NCBI GenBank assembly: GCA_903935095.1
Contig: CAIZQH010000012.1
Location: forward strand, 103,034 to 167,033
Reading direction: 5' to 3'
DNA from: an uncultured Flavobacteriales bacterium
GTDB taxonomy: Bacteria; Bacteroidota; Bacteroidia; Flavobacteriales_D; Crocinitomicaceae
DNA: 64,000 nucleotides
The notes under the pieces were generated by a model, which worked only from the letters and a program-made list of their open reading frames with translations, made no database searches and was not told the DNA's origin. A program made the translations under genes and the position numbers. Below are positions 41,646 to 50,238 of this stretch, piece after piece (position 1 is the stretch's first letter; each line of letters opens with the position of its first letter).

Positions 41646-43679
41646 TTGTTGTTAGACAGTAAAATTCATAATTTGGAAGTAAAAGGGAATTTCGACTACA
41701 TCTTCATTGGAGCAGGCGCTTCATCAACCCTCTTGTTGCGTAGTTTAGAGTCCCGCGGATTACTAGCCAATAAAAAAATTGCGCTGGTAGATTCGGATGA
41801 CAAAACCAACAATGACAAAACCTACTGTTTTTGGACATCAATGGATGAATCCATCGCACAGGATTGTCAACAGTTCTTCTCTCAATCATGGTCGAAAATA
41901 AGTGTCAATCGCCAAGAACCTGAGTCCCTTGATCATTCTCGCTATGTGCATATTCCGAGTCTATCACTTTACGATGAGTGTCGAAGAATAATGAAAGAGC
42001 ATGATTTGTCACGAATGTTCACTTCCGTAATAGACATCCACAAGGCAGAAAATGGCGTCCAACTTAAAACGACTGAAGGAGTTTTTCAGGCGAACATCGT
42101 TTTTGATAGTCGACCACCCGTTTTTGCTCCACCAGCAAAAAACCAAGTGATATTATGGCAAACATTTATTGGTCATATCATTTCTCCAGCCATATCTTAT
42201 GAGCGTTTAGATTGTGTAGATCTAATGGACTTTGGCATTCCTCAAGATGGCTTCACGCAATTCATGTACGTCCTGCCATTGTCAAACAACCGCATTCTCG
42301 TTGAAATGACCCGTTTTGGCTCAGAACAAATAACGGCAAGTGTGGCAGAGCCTGTTTTATCCGAGTATATTCAAAAGCGATTCGGAGATTATGAACTGAT
42401 TGATACCGAAAAGGGTTCAATTCCAATGTCCACGGCAAAAATTGTACGTGAAAATATGGCGGGACTCATTCCAATTGGTGGGCAATCAGGAGCGATAAAG
42501 CCAAGTACGGGTTATGCATTCAAAAAAATGTATCAAGCAGCAGAACACATTGCAGAGCAGCTGGTAAGGAAGAAGCAAATTACACCATTGAAAGTGGAGT
42601 CAAAGCGTTTTCAGTTCTATGACCGTTTATTGCTGATGATTCTCTTTCATCAACCGAATTTAGGCAGGCAAATTTTCACGATGCTGTTTAAAAAAAACAA
42701 GGTGTTTTCAGTGTTCCGTTTTCTGGAAGGTAGAACGACCATTCTTCAGGATATTCGTATTTTACTTTCCCTTCCTTTTAGACCTTTTTTGCGTGTTCTG
42801 CGAACAGAATTAAACGTATCCATCAAAGGACTCCTCGTTCCAATTTTCACCTTGTGTCTGTCCATTTTACTTTTATTGATTCAAACATTTGCGTCAAGCT
42901 ATTCTTCATCCATACAACTCATCATTTTTTCGCTTGGATTTTTGGCCGTTGGATTACCGCATGGGGCTGTTGATCATTTATTAGAAAGTGGCATTCATAC
43001 GAAAGGTGTCAAACTTAGTTTTCTATGGAAGTACATTGGAATTTCGCTCGCGTTCCTATGTCTCTGGTATCTATCTCCAAATGCTGCATTGATAAGCTTT
43101 TTAGCCTATTCAATATGGCATTTTGGCCAATGTGATTTTCGAGAATGGTCTCCAGGAAGTTCCAACGCTGTTAAAAACATACTATGGGGAACAATCTTAT
43201 TCGGAATATTACTAATAGGACATCAAACAGAAACGAATACAATTCTATCGAGTCTCCACACCTTCAAATTTTTATTTTCAGCCGATCAAGTTTCCATAGG
43301 TACGTCTTCTATCTTGATTTTTGCTTTTTTATGGAGCATCTATGAAAGGAAAGCGGCTTTTTTCTTGTCTGTTTGTATGCTAAGTGTTGGTATATTCCTT
43401 CCATTATTGAGCGCATTTAGTTTGTACTTTATTGGTCAACATAGTTTAAATGGATGGCGTCATTTGAAATTGGGTCTTCACACAACGAACAAGGAATTAT
43501 TTGTAAAATCCTTGCCATTTAATCTCGGTGCCATCTCATTATTACTTATTTTTTATTGGTCATCAGAAAATATTTTACACGTAAAAAATAATGCTGAAAT
43601 CACTTCGAAATTCTTTATATTCCTTTCCTGCATTAGCTTTCCTCACATTATTTGGATGCACAAGTTTTATAAAAAATAA
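41646..43679 (+). CDS. Lycopene beta-cyclase fused to Blh beta-carotene 15,15'-dioxygenase
   Basis: The protein has 677 residues. Residues about 15-385 are a lycopene cyclase: FIGAGASST nucleotide-binding turn, DSDDKT, IVFDSRPP, FTQFMYVLPLSNNRILVEMT and PIGGQSGAIKPSTGYAF. Residues about 395-677 are a Brp/Blh-type membrane enzyme with about eight helices and metal-site histidines H439 (GLPHGAVDH), H492 (IWHFGQ), H599 (IGQHSLNGWRH) and H667 (FPHIIWMH). Together they would convert lycopene to beta-carotene and then to retinal. No in-frame ATG precedes the first motif: TTG at 41646 or 41649 must start it, while an out-of-frame ATG lies at 41639. The rhodopsin gene follows 137 bases downstream. 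Confidence 0.9.
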   Translation: MLLDSKIHNLEVKGNFDYIFIGAGASSTLLLRSLESRGLLANKKIALVDSDDKTNNDKTYCFWTSMDESIAQDCQQFFSQSWSKISVNRQEPESLDHSRYVHIPSLSLYDECRRIMKEHDLSRMFTSVIDIHKAENGVQLKTTEGVFQANIVFDSRPPVFAPPAKNQVILWQTFIGHIISPAISYERLDCVDLMDFGIPQDGFTQFMYVLPLSNNRILVEMTRFGSEQITASVAEPVLSEYIQKRFGDYELIDTEKGSIPMSTAKIVRENMAGLIPIGGQSGAIKPSTGYAFKKMYQAAEHIAEQLVRKKQITPLKVESKRFQFYDRLLLMILFHQPNLGRQIFTMLFKKNKVFSVFRFLEGRTTILQDIRILLSLPFRPFLRVLRTELNVSIKGLLVPIFTLCLSILLLLIQTFASSYSSSIQLIIFSLGFLAVGLPHGAVDHLLESGIHTKGVKLSFLWKYIGISLAFLCLWYLSPNAALISFLAYSIWHFGQCDFREWSPGSSNAVKNILWGTILFGILLIGHQTETNTILSSLHTFKFLFSADQVSIGTSSILIFAFLWSIYERKAAFFLSVCMLSVGIFLPLLSAFSLYFIGQHSLNGWRHLKLGLHTTNKELFVKSLPFNLGAISLLLIFYWSSENILHVKNNAEITSKFFIFLSCISFPHIIWMHKFYKK

Positions 43680-43740
43680 TTTTGTTGAACTTTTTTTTGT
43701 TGTTCATAAACAAAAAAGATAGTATATTGTTATTCAATTT

Positions 43741-43754
43741 GTTGGAGTTCCAAC
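43741..43754. promoter_or_regulatory. Inverted repeat in the rhodopsin leader
   Basis: gttgga-gt-tccaac forms a 6-bp-arm palindrome 63 bases before the rhodopsin start, within a 137-base spacer that otherwise shows no gene. It could be an operator or a 5' leader hairpin that protects a highly expressed transcript. No promoter boxes matched the Bacteroidota consensus fully. Confidence 0.35.
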
Positions 43755-43816
43755 CAACATTTGATTATGGAGAAACCGAAAATCCTTAAGAGTAGGGCTA
43801 ACTTAAACTATTTACT

Positions 43817-44533
43817 ATGGAACATTTAAAGATTGCAAGTGATAATTACGTAGCGTTTACGTTTTTTATCGGAACAATGGCCATGATGGCCGCATCAGTA
43901 TTCTTCTTTTTTGAGTTAAACAACACACCTCAAAAATGGAGAACATCAGTTTTAGTCTCTGGACTAATTACCTTCATTGCAGCAGTACATTACTACTACA
44001 TGAGAGGGTACAATCTAGAGACAGGAGATTCACCAACATTCTTCCGTTATGTTGACTGGATCTTAACAGTGCCATTAATGTGTGTTGAGTTTTATTTAAT
44101 TACCAAAAAAGCAGGTGCTAAAATCGGCTTACTTTGGAAATTAATTTTCGCTTCATTAGTGATGCTTGTAACTGGATACTTTGGAGAAACAATCGACAGA
44201 GGAAACAGTGTAATGTGGGGTGTTCTTTCAGGAGCAGCTTACTTCTACATTGCTTACCTAGTTTGGTTCGGTGAAGTAGCTCAATTAGCACAATCAGCTG
44301 GAGCACAAGTTGCGAAAGCAACTAAAATCCTTGCTTGGTTTGTACTAGTTGGATGGGCAATTTATCCACTAGGATATATTCTTGGAACTCCAGGTGGATT
44401 ATTTGGAATTAAATTAGTTTCTGATCCAGAAGCGGCTGTTAAAGCGATGGATATCGTTTACAACATCGCAGATGCGATCAACAAAATCGGATTCGGTTTG
44501 GTTATTTATGCATTAAGCAGAAAAGAGGACTAA
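43817..44533 (+). CDS. Proteorhodopsin, green-type proton pump with antenna-type fenestration
   Basis: The protein has 238 residues and seven membrane helices. Helix C reads RYVDWILTVPLMCVE: D80 is the proton acceptor, T84 the second motif residue and E91 the proton donor (DTE, outward H+ pump). M88 sits at the spectral tuning position, the choice seen in green-absorbing flavobacterial forms. H58 (AAVHYYYM) pairs with the acceptor, and K223 (DAINKIGFG) holds retinal. G135 in helix E aligns without gaps to bacteriorhodopsin W138 and to a Phe in common green proteorhodopsins, so a carotenoid antenna could reach retinal. It follows the retinal-forming fusion gene and ends in a strong terminator. 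Confidence 0.95.
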   Translation: MEHLKIASDNYVAFTFFIGTMAMMAASVFFFFELNNTPQKWRTSVLVSGLITFIAAVHYYYMRGYNLETGDSPTFFRYVDWILTVPLMCVEFYLITKKAGAKIGLLWKLIFASLVMLVTGYFGETIDRGNSVMWGVLSGAAYFYIAYLVWFGEVAQLAQSAGAQVAKATKILAWFVLVGWAIYPLGYILGTPGGLFGIKLVSDPEAAVKAMDIVYNIADAINKIGFGLVIYALSRKED

Positions 44534-44553
44534 ACACATCTACTTAATTAAGG

Positions 44554-44594
44554 AAAGGGCAAAAACGAATTCGTTTTTGCCCTTTTTCTTTTTT
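44554..44594 (+). terminator. Strong terminator after proteorhodopsin
   Basis: gggcaaaaacgaa / ttcgtttttgccc (44557-44582) is a perfect 26-bp palindrome, extended by three A-T pairs on each side, followed by T-rich bases to 44594. It begins 21 bases after the rhodopsin stop. The 16-bp stem without a loop of its own (loop forms from the centre) should end transcription well in both directions. Confidence 0.9.
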
Positions 44595-44679
44595 AGTACT
44601 TTTGAGCAATAAATCAATGGATTGTTGATTCGTAGATCCCTATTCTTAAAGTATTACCTTTGCAAGAAATACAACAACG

Positions 44680-45024
44680 ATGTCAGAAGAACTAAAAGAA
44701 TGTCCATCATGTGAGTCTCCATATGGATACGCAACAGGAGAAAATCAATATACTTGTCCAGAATGTTCTTTTGAATGGACTATTGAGCCAACACCAACAT
44801 CTTCTGATGAATTGATTGTTATGGATTGCAATGGTGTTCAATTACAAACCGGAGATTCAGTTGTTGTCATCAAAGACTTACCTGTGAAAGGAATGCCAAA
44901 ATCCATAAAATCAGGAACCAAAGTGAAAAACATTCGATTGACGTTTGGCGATCATAACATTGGCTGCAAAATCGATGGATTCGGAGCGATGGGATTGAAA
45001 TCAGAGTTTGTAAAGAAGGCATAA
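44680..45024 (+). CDS. PhnA/YjdM zinc-ribbon protein
   Basis: The protein has 114 residues. A zinc ribbon ([11 protein letters not shown], then [11 protein letters not shown]8, C11, C26, C29) precedes the PhnA C-terminal domain with [20 protein letters not shown] and VKNIRL. The old link to phosphonate use is not supported for the family; its role is unknown. It lies between the rhodopsin terminator and the photolyase operon. Confidence 0.9.
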   Translation: MSEELKECPSCESPYGYATGENQYTCPECSFEWTIEPTPTSSDELIVMDCNGVQLQTGDSVVVIKDLPVKGMPKSIKSGTKVKNIRLTFGDHNIGCKIDGFGAMGLKSEFVKKA

Positions 45025-45100
45025 ACTGCTCCTTTTTCCACTAAAATTTCTTAAAAAAGAGGTAAACAATTGATTGTCTTTCGGTGTTATGTATGTGAAT

Positions 45101-45388
45101 ATGTTGAACACAGAAGAACTAAATCCGATTGACATCGATCGCATTATCGAAATGGCTTGGGAAGACCGGACGCCGTTCGAAGCAATATTTATGCAATTCG
45201 GACAAACGGAAACACAGGTGATTGCATTGATGCGCAAGGAATTAAAGCGAAGTAGTTTTATACTTTGGCGCGACCGTGTGAATAGTGGTGTGAGCATAAA
45301 ACATGCAAAAAAACGCAATCCGGAGATTACACGTTTTAAATGTTCTCGTCAAACAAGTATTTCGATGAACAAAATCAGTAAGCGCTGA
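45101..45388 (+). CDS. TIGR03643 family protein
   Basis: I use the ATG at 45101 (MLNTEELNPID); ATG at 45089 or a TTG at 45074 are alternatives. The protein has 95 residues. It matches TIGR03643: IDRIIEMAWEDRTPFEAIF, then ETQVIALMRKELK and SFILWRDRV, with a basic C-terminus. Members occur next to photolyase or rhodopsin genes in Bacteroidota; the function is unknown. The stop overlaps the next ATG (TGATG), starting a run of coupled genes. Confidence 0.85.
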   Translation: MLNTEELNPIDIDRIIEMAWEDRTPFEAIFMQFGQTETQVIALMRKELKRSSFILWRDRVNSGVSIKHAKKRNPEITRFKCSRQTSISMNKISKR

Positions 45389-46491
45389 TGAATTTTACTA
45401 CCACATATTCAGATATTCTACAGCGTATCCAGGACCTTGATCCGATTCGCTATGGCGAAACACGGAATTACCTTACAGGAGACGTCAGTTATTTGTCGCC
45501 GTATATTTCTAGAGGTGTTATCAGTACAAAGATGGTACTAGAAGCTATGTTGGCAAAAGGATTTCAACTCGAAGAAATAGAAAGTTTAGCGAAAGAATTG
45601 TGTTGGAGGGATTACTTCCAACGTGTGGCGCAAGTTAAGGATGTCCAAGAGGATTTAAAATTTCCACAGTACGATGTACTTCACGATGAAATTCCAAGTA
45701 ACATTGTCTCCGCGGAAACCGGAATTGAAGGAATTGATCAGGCGATTCGAGATTTATATACCCATGGATACATGCACAATCATGCGCGAATGTATGCGGC
45801 ATCCGTCGTTTGTAATGTGGCCAAATCTCGCTGGAAACTACCGTCCAAATGGATGTATTACCATTTACTAGATGGAGATTTTGCGAGTAACGCCTGCAGT
45901 TGGCAGTGGGTCGCTGGATCAAATAGCAGTAAGAAATACTATGCCAATCAAGAAAACATCAATCGATATATGTCCACCCACCAACACGGGACCTACATGG
46001 ATCGAAGCTACGATTCTTTCGAGTCGATGTCTGTACCGAAAGAATTGTCTATAACGCAAGTGACAAGCTTCCCAGTGAAACTTCCATCGCAGAGCACTTT
46101 TAACGTGAACACCAACCTTCCTACCTACTTGTATACCTATTACAACATGGATCCAACATGGCACCAAGGGATTGACAGCAACCGCATTTTATTGCTGGAA
46201 CCTTCCTTATTCGAACAGTATCCAGTAAGCGATAAGTGCCTTGATTTTTTACTGAAGTTGCGAGAGAATATACCGGGAATTCAAGTTTACGTTGGTTCGT
46301 TTGATGAACTAGTCCATGAATACGGACTATCAAACTGCGTGTTCAAAGAACATCCATTAACCAAACATTTTCAAGGAATTTCCGAACCAAGGGATTGGAT
46401 TTGTCCGGAAGTTACTGGATATTACCCTTCTTTTTTTGCTTATTGGAAACACGTAAAAAAGCAATTAACCAGTAATTTACACGAGGCATGA
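45388..46491 (+). CDS. Photolyase/cryptochrome-family protein with FAD domain first
   Basis: The protein has 367 residues. The FAD-binding helical domain of photolyases starts at the N-terminus: YLSPYISRGVISTKMV, ELCWRDYFQR, HGYMHNHARMYAA and the FAD-contact DFASNACSWQWVAGS. The usual antenna alpha/beta domain is absent from the front. Instead the last 130 residues (about 235-367) contain NRILLLEPSLFEQY and IQVYVGSFDELVHEYG, which look like part of a Rossmann-type photolyase N-domain. A circular permutation or reduced variant is suggested. It overlaps the flavin reductase gene by 4 bases. Repair or signalling activity is not shown. Confidence 0.8.
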   Translation: MNFTTTYSDILQRIQDLDPIRYGETRNYLTGDVSYLSPYISRGVISTKMVLEAMLAKGFQLEEIESLAKELCWRDYFQRVAQVKDVQEDLKFPQYDVLHDEIPSNIVSAETGIEGIDQAIRDLYTHGYMHNHARMYAASVVCNVAKSRWKLPSKWMYYHLLDGDFASNACSWQWVAGSNSSKKYYANQENINRYMSTHQHGTYMDRSYDSFESMSVPKELSITQVTSFPVKLPSQSTFNVNTNLPTYLYTYYNMDPTWHQGIDSNRILLLEPSLFEQYPVSDKCLDFLLKLRENIPGIQVYVGSFDELVHEYGLSNCVFKEHPLTKHFQGISEPRDWICPEVTGYYPSFFAYWKHVKKQLTSNLHEA

Positions 46492-47117
46492 TCATCGATA
46501 GCGAAAACCTAAAATCACAAGATAGTCGTTACCGTGCGACCTTGATTAATTCATTGGCTGGTGTGAAACAGGCTTTTTTGATCGGCAGTAAATCCTCCGC
46601 TGGAAACTCAAACTTGGCGATTTTTAATTCCTTGATCCATATTGGTGCGAATCCACCCTTATGGGGATTTATGTGTCGTCCCGATACAGTAAAACGTGAC
46701 ACCCTTCAAAATATCTTGGAAACGAGGGAATATTCATTCAATTTTGTCTTGCATTCAGATTCCGAAAAGGCACATCAAACTTCCGCAAAATATGATGCTG
46801 ATGTATCAGAATTTGACGCGTGTGGGTTTGGTGAAAGTTTTTACGAAGGATTTTCTGCTCCTTTTATCTCGGAAGCGCCGGTGAAAATAGGAATGAAATT
46901 CGAAGAAAAAGTAGACATTTCCATAAATGGAACAATTCTCGTAATTGGCAGTATTTCCTTTATTGATATCGACAAAAAACTCGTTTCTCCCGATGGCTTT
47001 GTGCACTTAGAACAAGCGAATATATTAAGCTGTTCAGGATTGGATGCCTATTATGAATCGCGTTTGATCAACCGTTTATCCTATGCAAAAACAGATAAAT
47101 GGCCGAACAAACTATAG
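46488..47117 (+). CDS. Flavin reductase-like FMN-binding split-barrel protein
   Basis: The protein has 209 residues. It has the flavin-reductase fold: [20 protein letters not shown] near the start, [20 protein letters not shown], then [19 protein letters not shown]. It may supply reduced flavin to the photolyases encoded on both sides, since FADH- is the active state of photolyases. That link is inferred from coupling: 4-base overlap upstream, 19-base overlap downstream. Confidence 0.88.
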   Translation: MIIDSENLKSQDSRYRATLINSLAGVKQAFLIGSKSSAGNSNLAIFNSLIHIGANPPLWGFMCRPDTVKRDTLQNILETREYSFNFVLHSDSEKAHQTSAKYDADVSEFDACGFGESFYEGFSAPFISEAPVKIGMKFEEKVDISINGTILVIGSISFIDIDKKLVSPDGFVHLEQANILSCSGLDAYYESRLINRLSYAKTDKWPNKL

Positions 47118-48580
47118 AAAAACAAGAAATCGTAATTGTTTGGTTTAAGCGTGATTTACGATTTACGGATCACGAGGCTTTGTTTCACGCACAAAAGCAA
47201 TCACTTCCAATTTTATTGTTGTACTGCTTTGAACCTTCTGTCATGGAGCACCACGATAGTGATGTTCGTCATTGGCGCTTTGTTTATCAGTCTTTGCGGG
47301 AAATGAATGAGAAACTATCGGAACTTCATTCGCAGTTATATTTGTTTCATTCTGAAACGCTTCCACTGTTTGATGCCTTACGGGAATCATACATCATTAA
47401 CACGATTTATTCTCATCAAGAGGTGGGAAACAACCTAACTTATCAGCGGGATAAATCCATGCAGAAGTTCTGTGACAAACATCAAATTACATGGAATGAG
47501 TATACCCACAATGCCGTGCAACGCGGTGGGAATTCTCGCTTGGATTGGGAAAAAAGATGGAAGTCCATCATGGAAAAAGAACCTACTTTGGTTTCCGAAA
47601 CCGATTGGAACATTCTATCCTTGAATGAAACGAGCTATGCGCAATTAAAGGGAATTCCTTTGTCTGAAGACATCACCACCAATCATCCAAATTTTCAACC
47701 TGGAGGGGAATCTTTTGCGTGGAAATACCTCGATAGTTTCCTGAAAAAACGAAGTGTGAATTATGCCAATCACATTTCAAAACCAGCATTGAGTCGTAAA
47801 AGTTGTAGCCGAATTTCTCCGTATTTGAGCTATGGAAATATCAGCATGCGTATGGTATATCAATACACGATGCAGCATTATAAAACGTCGACGTATAAAC
47901 GCGCTTTGACGCAGTTCATTTCTCGTTTGCATTGGCACTGTCATTTTATTCAAAAGTTCGAGGATGAATGTCGGATTGAGTTTGAACCGTTTAACCGGGC
48001 GTATATCGGAAAAGAAAAACAGAGAAATGAAGCATATATGGACGCTTGGCACAAAGGAAAAACAGGTGTTCCCCTTGTAGATGCCTGTTTGCGTTGCTTG
48101 ATGGAAACGGGATACATCAACTTTCGAATGAGGGCGATGTTGGTCTCGTTTTACGTCTTTAATTTAAAACAAGATTGGCGTGAACTTCATTTTCTTGCGC
48201 GACTCTTTCTGGATTACGAACCAGGAATCCATTACCCACAGATTCAAATGCAAGCTGGACTAACAGGCATGAATATCATTCGCATTTACAATCCAATTAA
48301 GAATTCTAAAAAGCATGATCCTGAAGGGGAATTCATCCGAAGATGGGTACCTGAATTGGCGGAAATTCCAGTCGAATTTATTCATGAACCCTGGTTGTTA
48401 AGTGAGATGGAACAAACGCTTTATTCCTTCCGAATTGGAACTGATTATCCTGCTCCAATTGTTGACCTAGAAGAAACTCAGCGAAGTTCGAGCGAAGAGG
48501 TTTGGTCCTTCCGTAAGGAACTAGCCGTGAAAAAGGACGCAAAACGCATTGTGAAAAAACACGTTAATCCGCGCAAATGA
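47099..48580 (+). CDS. Deoxyribodipyrimidine photolyase/cryptochrome family protein
   Basis: The protein has 493 residues. The N-terminal antenna alpha/beta domain ([20 protein letters not shown]) spans 1-150. The FAD domain has [32 protein letters not shown], the [16 protein letters not shown] segment and [20 protein letters not shown]. In most CPD photolyases the segment reads (W/Y)-x-H-N-R; here it is YINFR, so the His-Asn pair is replaced. This may indicate a cryptochrome or a different substrate. It overlaps the flavin reductase gene by 19 bases and the DUF2256 gene by 4. Confidence 0.88.
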   Translation: MAEQTIEKQEIVIVWFKRDLRFTDHEALFHAQKQSLPILLLYCFEPSVMEHHDSDVRHWRFVYQSLREMNEKLSELHSQLYLFHSETLPLFDALRESYIINTIYSHQEVGNNLTYQRDKSMQKFCDKHQITWNEYTHNAVQRGGNSRLDWEKRWKSIMEKEPTLVSETDWNILSLNETSYAQLKGIPLSEDITTNHPNFQPGGESFAWKYLDSFLKKRSVNYANHISKPALSRKSCSRISPYLSYGNISMRMVYQYTMQHYKTSTYKRALTQFISRLHWHCHFIQKFEDECRIEFEPFNRAYIGKEKQRNEAYMDAWHKGKTGVPLVDACLRCLMETGYINFRMRAMLVSFYVFNLKQDWRELHFLARLFLDYEPGIHYPQIQMQAGLTGMNIIRIYNPIKNSKKHDPEGEFIRRWVPELAEIPVEFIHEPWLLSEMEQTLYSFRIGTDYPAPIVDLEETQRSSSEEVWSFRKELAVKKDAKRIVKKHVNPRK

Positions 48581-48720
48581 AACAACGAAAAAAGAGCGAT
48601 TTACCGGAGAAAATCTGTCTGACTTGTCAGCGTTCCTTTACTTGGAGAAAGAAATGGGAGAAAGTCTGGGATGAAGTAAAATATTGCAGTGATAAATGTC
48701 GTATGAATAAAGCAAAATGA
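48577..48720 (+). CDS. DUF2256 zinc-ribbon-like small protein
   Basis: The protein has 47 residues. It has the DUF2256 pattern: [20 protein letters not shown] with C14 and C17, then [14 protein letters not shown] with C37 and C41, a four-Cys metal site. Members commonly sit beside photolyase genes. It overlaps its neighbours by 4 bases on each side. Role unknown; probably a small partner of the photolyases. Confidence 0.9.
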   Translation: MKQRKKSDLPEKICLTCQRSFTWRKKWEKVWDEVKYCSDKCRMNKAK

Positions 48721-50222
48721 TGAAGAATGTCGGCATAATTTTCCCACATCAATTAATAGAGGATACATCTGTTTTCACTGCTTGCGATGTATTGATTTTA
48801 GTGGAAGAATTTTTGTTTTTCCGTCAATTTTCTTTCCACAAACGAAAATTAGCCTACCACCGTGCAACGATGAAGCAGTATGAGTTTTTTCTGCAATCAA
48901 AAGGATTTACGGTTCGGTATATTGATACGGACGATGAACGATCAGATATTCGCATATTGATTCAGCGTTTATCAACTGAGGAGATGAACCTTGTTCACTA
49001 TATAGACCCGACAGATAATTGGTTGGAGAAAAGATTGCAAAGTACAGCCACTACGTTCAATGTTTCCTTAGAAAAACACCCTTCTCCATTGTTTTTGAAC
49101 GACACCGATGATTTTGCTGCTTTTGCCGCGCGAAAAAAATTGTTTCAGACCGAATTTTACAAAGCACAGCGCACGAAACGCAACTTGTTGATGGCTGCTG
49201 ATGGTGGTCCCCAAGGTGGAAAATGGTCCTTTGATGAGGACAACCGCAAACGGTATCCAAAAGGACTCAAGCCACCTGAAGTAGACGTGCCAAAGAAATC
49301 ATCTTTCGATGAAGAAGCCGATCGATATGTAGAGAAACACTTCTCTACAAATCCAGGTTCTTTGAACGATTCTTGGAATTATCCGAGTTCATTTGATGAA
49401 AGCAAGCGATTCCTGAATGCTTTTTTCGTAAATCGTTTTGCGCAATTTGGAACGTATGAGGACGCCATTCTGAAAAAGGAATTGGTACTCAACCACAGTG
49501 TGATTAGTCCGATGTTAAACATTGGCTTATTGACTCCTCAACTCGTAGTTGACGAAGCCATTCGATACGCAGCTGAACATGATGTCCCTATGAATTCCCT
49601 TGAGGGATTTATTCGTCAAATCGTTGGTTGGCGTGAGTTTATTCGCATGGTCTATGAACTGAAAGGTAGTGAGGAGCGAACGCGAAACTATTGGGGATTT
49701 TCCCGAAAGATTCCAGCTTCATTTTGGCAAGGAAACACGGGGATTCCACCTATTGATGAAACCATAAAAAAGGTTTTGGACACTGGATATTGTCACCACA
49801 TTGAACGATTAATGGTTCTTGGTAATTTCATGCTTTTGTGCGAATTTGATCCTGATGAGGTATACCGATGGTTCATGGAACTGTTCATCGATGCTTACGA
49901 CTGGGTGATGGTTCCAAATATTTATGGGATGAGTCAATTTGCCGATGGTGGACTCATGTCAACAAAACCGTACATTAGTGGAAGTAATTATTTGATGAAA
50001 ATGAGTGATTACGAAAAAGGCGAGTGGCAAACGACATGGGATGGACTTTTCTGGCAATTTATGGATAAACAGCGAACTTTTTTCCTGTCAAATCCACGCA
50101 TAGGAATGTTGGTTCATAGCTTCGACAAGATGACGGAAGATAAGCAAATGGCTCACTTAAAATTTGCGAAATCCTATCTGCAAAAAATAGATTTGGAATT
50201 ACTAATTGAACAGAACTATTGA
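48717..50222 (+). CDS. Prokaryotic (6-4) photolyase-like protein lacking Fe-S ligands
   Basis: The protein has 501 residues of the FeS-BCP/PhrB-related type: HQLIEDTSVFTACDVLILVE antenna domain, then FIRQIVGWREFIRMVYE, CHHIERLMVLGNFMLL, EVYRWFMELFIDAYDWVM and GMSQFADGGLMSTKPYISG. Family members bind a [4Fe-4S] cluster through four Cys, three of them in a Cys-rich stretch after this point. Here only C23, C359 and C375 are present, and no Cys occurs after residue 375, so the cluster cannot form. It ends the photolyase core of the operon. Light repair of (6-4) lesions is likely but not proven. Confidence 0.88.
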   Translation: MMKNVGIIFPHQLIEDTSVFTACDVLILVEEFLFFRQFSFHKRKLAYHRATMKQYEFFLQSKGFTVRYIDTDDERSDIRILIQRLSTEEMNLVHYIDPTDNWLEKRLQSTATTFNVSLEKHPSPLFLNDTDDFAAFAARKKLFQTEFYKAQRTKRNLLMAADGGPQGGKWSFDEDNRKRYPKGLKPPEVDVPKKSSFDEEADRYVEKHFSTNPGSLNDSWNYPSSFDESKRFLNAFFVNRFAQFGTYEDAILKKELVLNHSVISPMLNIGLLTPQLVVDEAIRYAAEHDVPMNSLEGFIRQIVGWREFIRMVYELKGSEERTRNYWGFSRKIPASFWQGNTGIPPIDETIKKVLDTGYCHHIERLMVLGNFMLLCEFDPDEVYRWFMELFIDAYDWVMVPNIYGMSQFADGGLMSTKPYISGSNYLMKMSDYEKGEWQTTWDGLFWQFMDKQRTFFLSNPRIGMLVHSFDKMTEDKQMAHLKFAKSYLQKIDLELLIEQNY

Positions 50223-50238
50223 TTTTAATTTCACTAAA

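Noticed and set aside
43690..43745. Bacteroidota promoter (TTTG...TAnnTTTG) before the rhodopsin gene
   Set aside because: Candidate boxes match only in part and the spacing is 23 or 34 bases instead of about 19-21.
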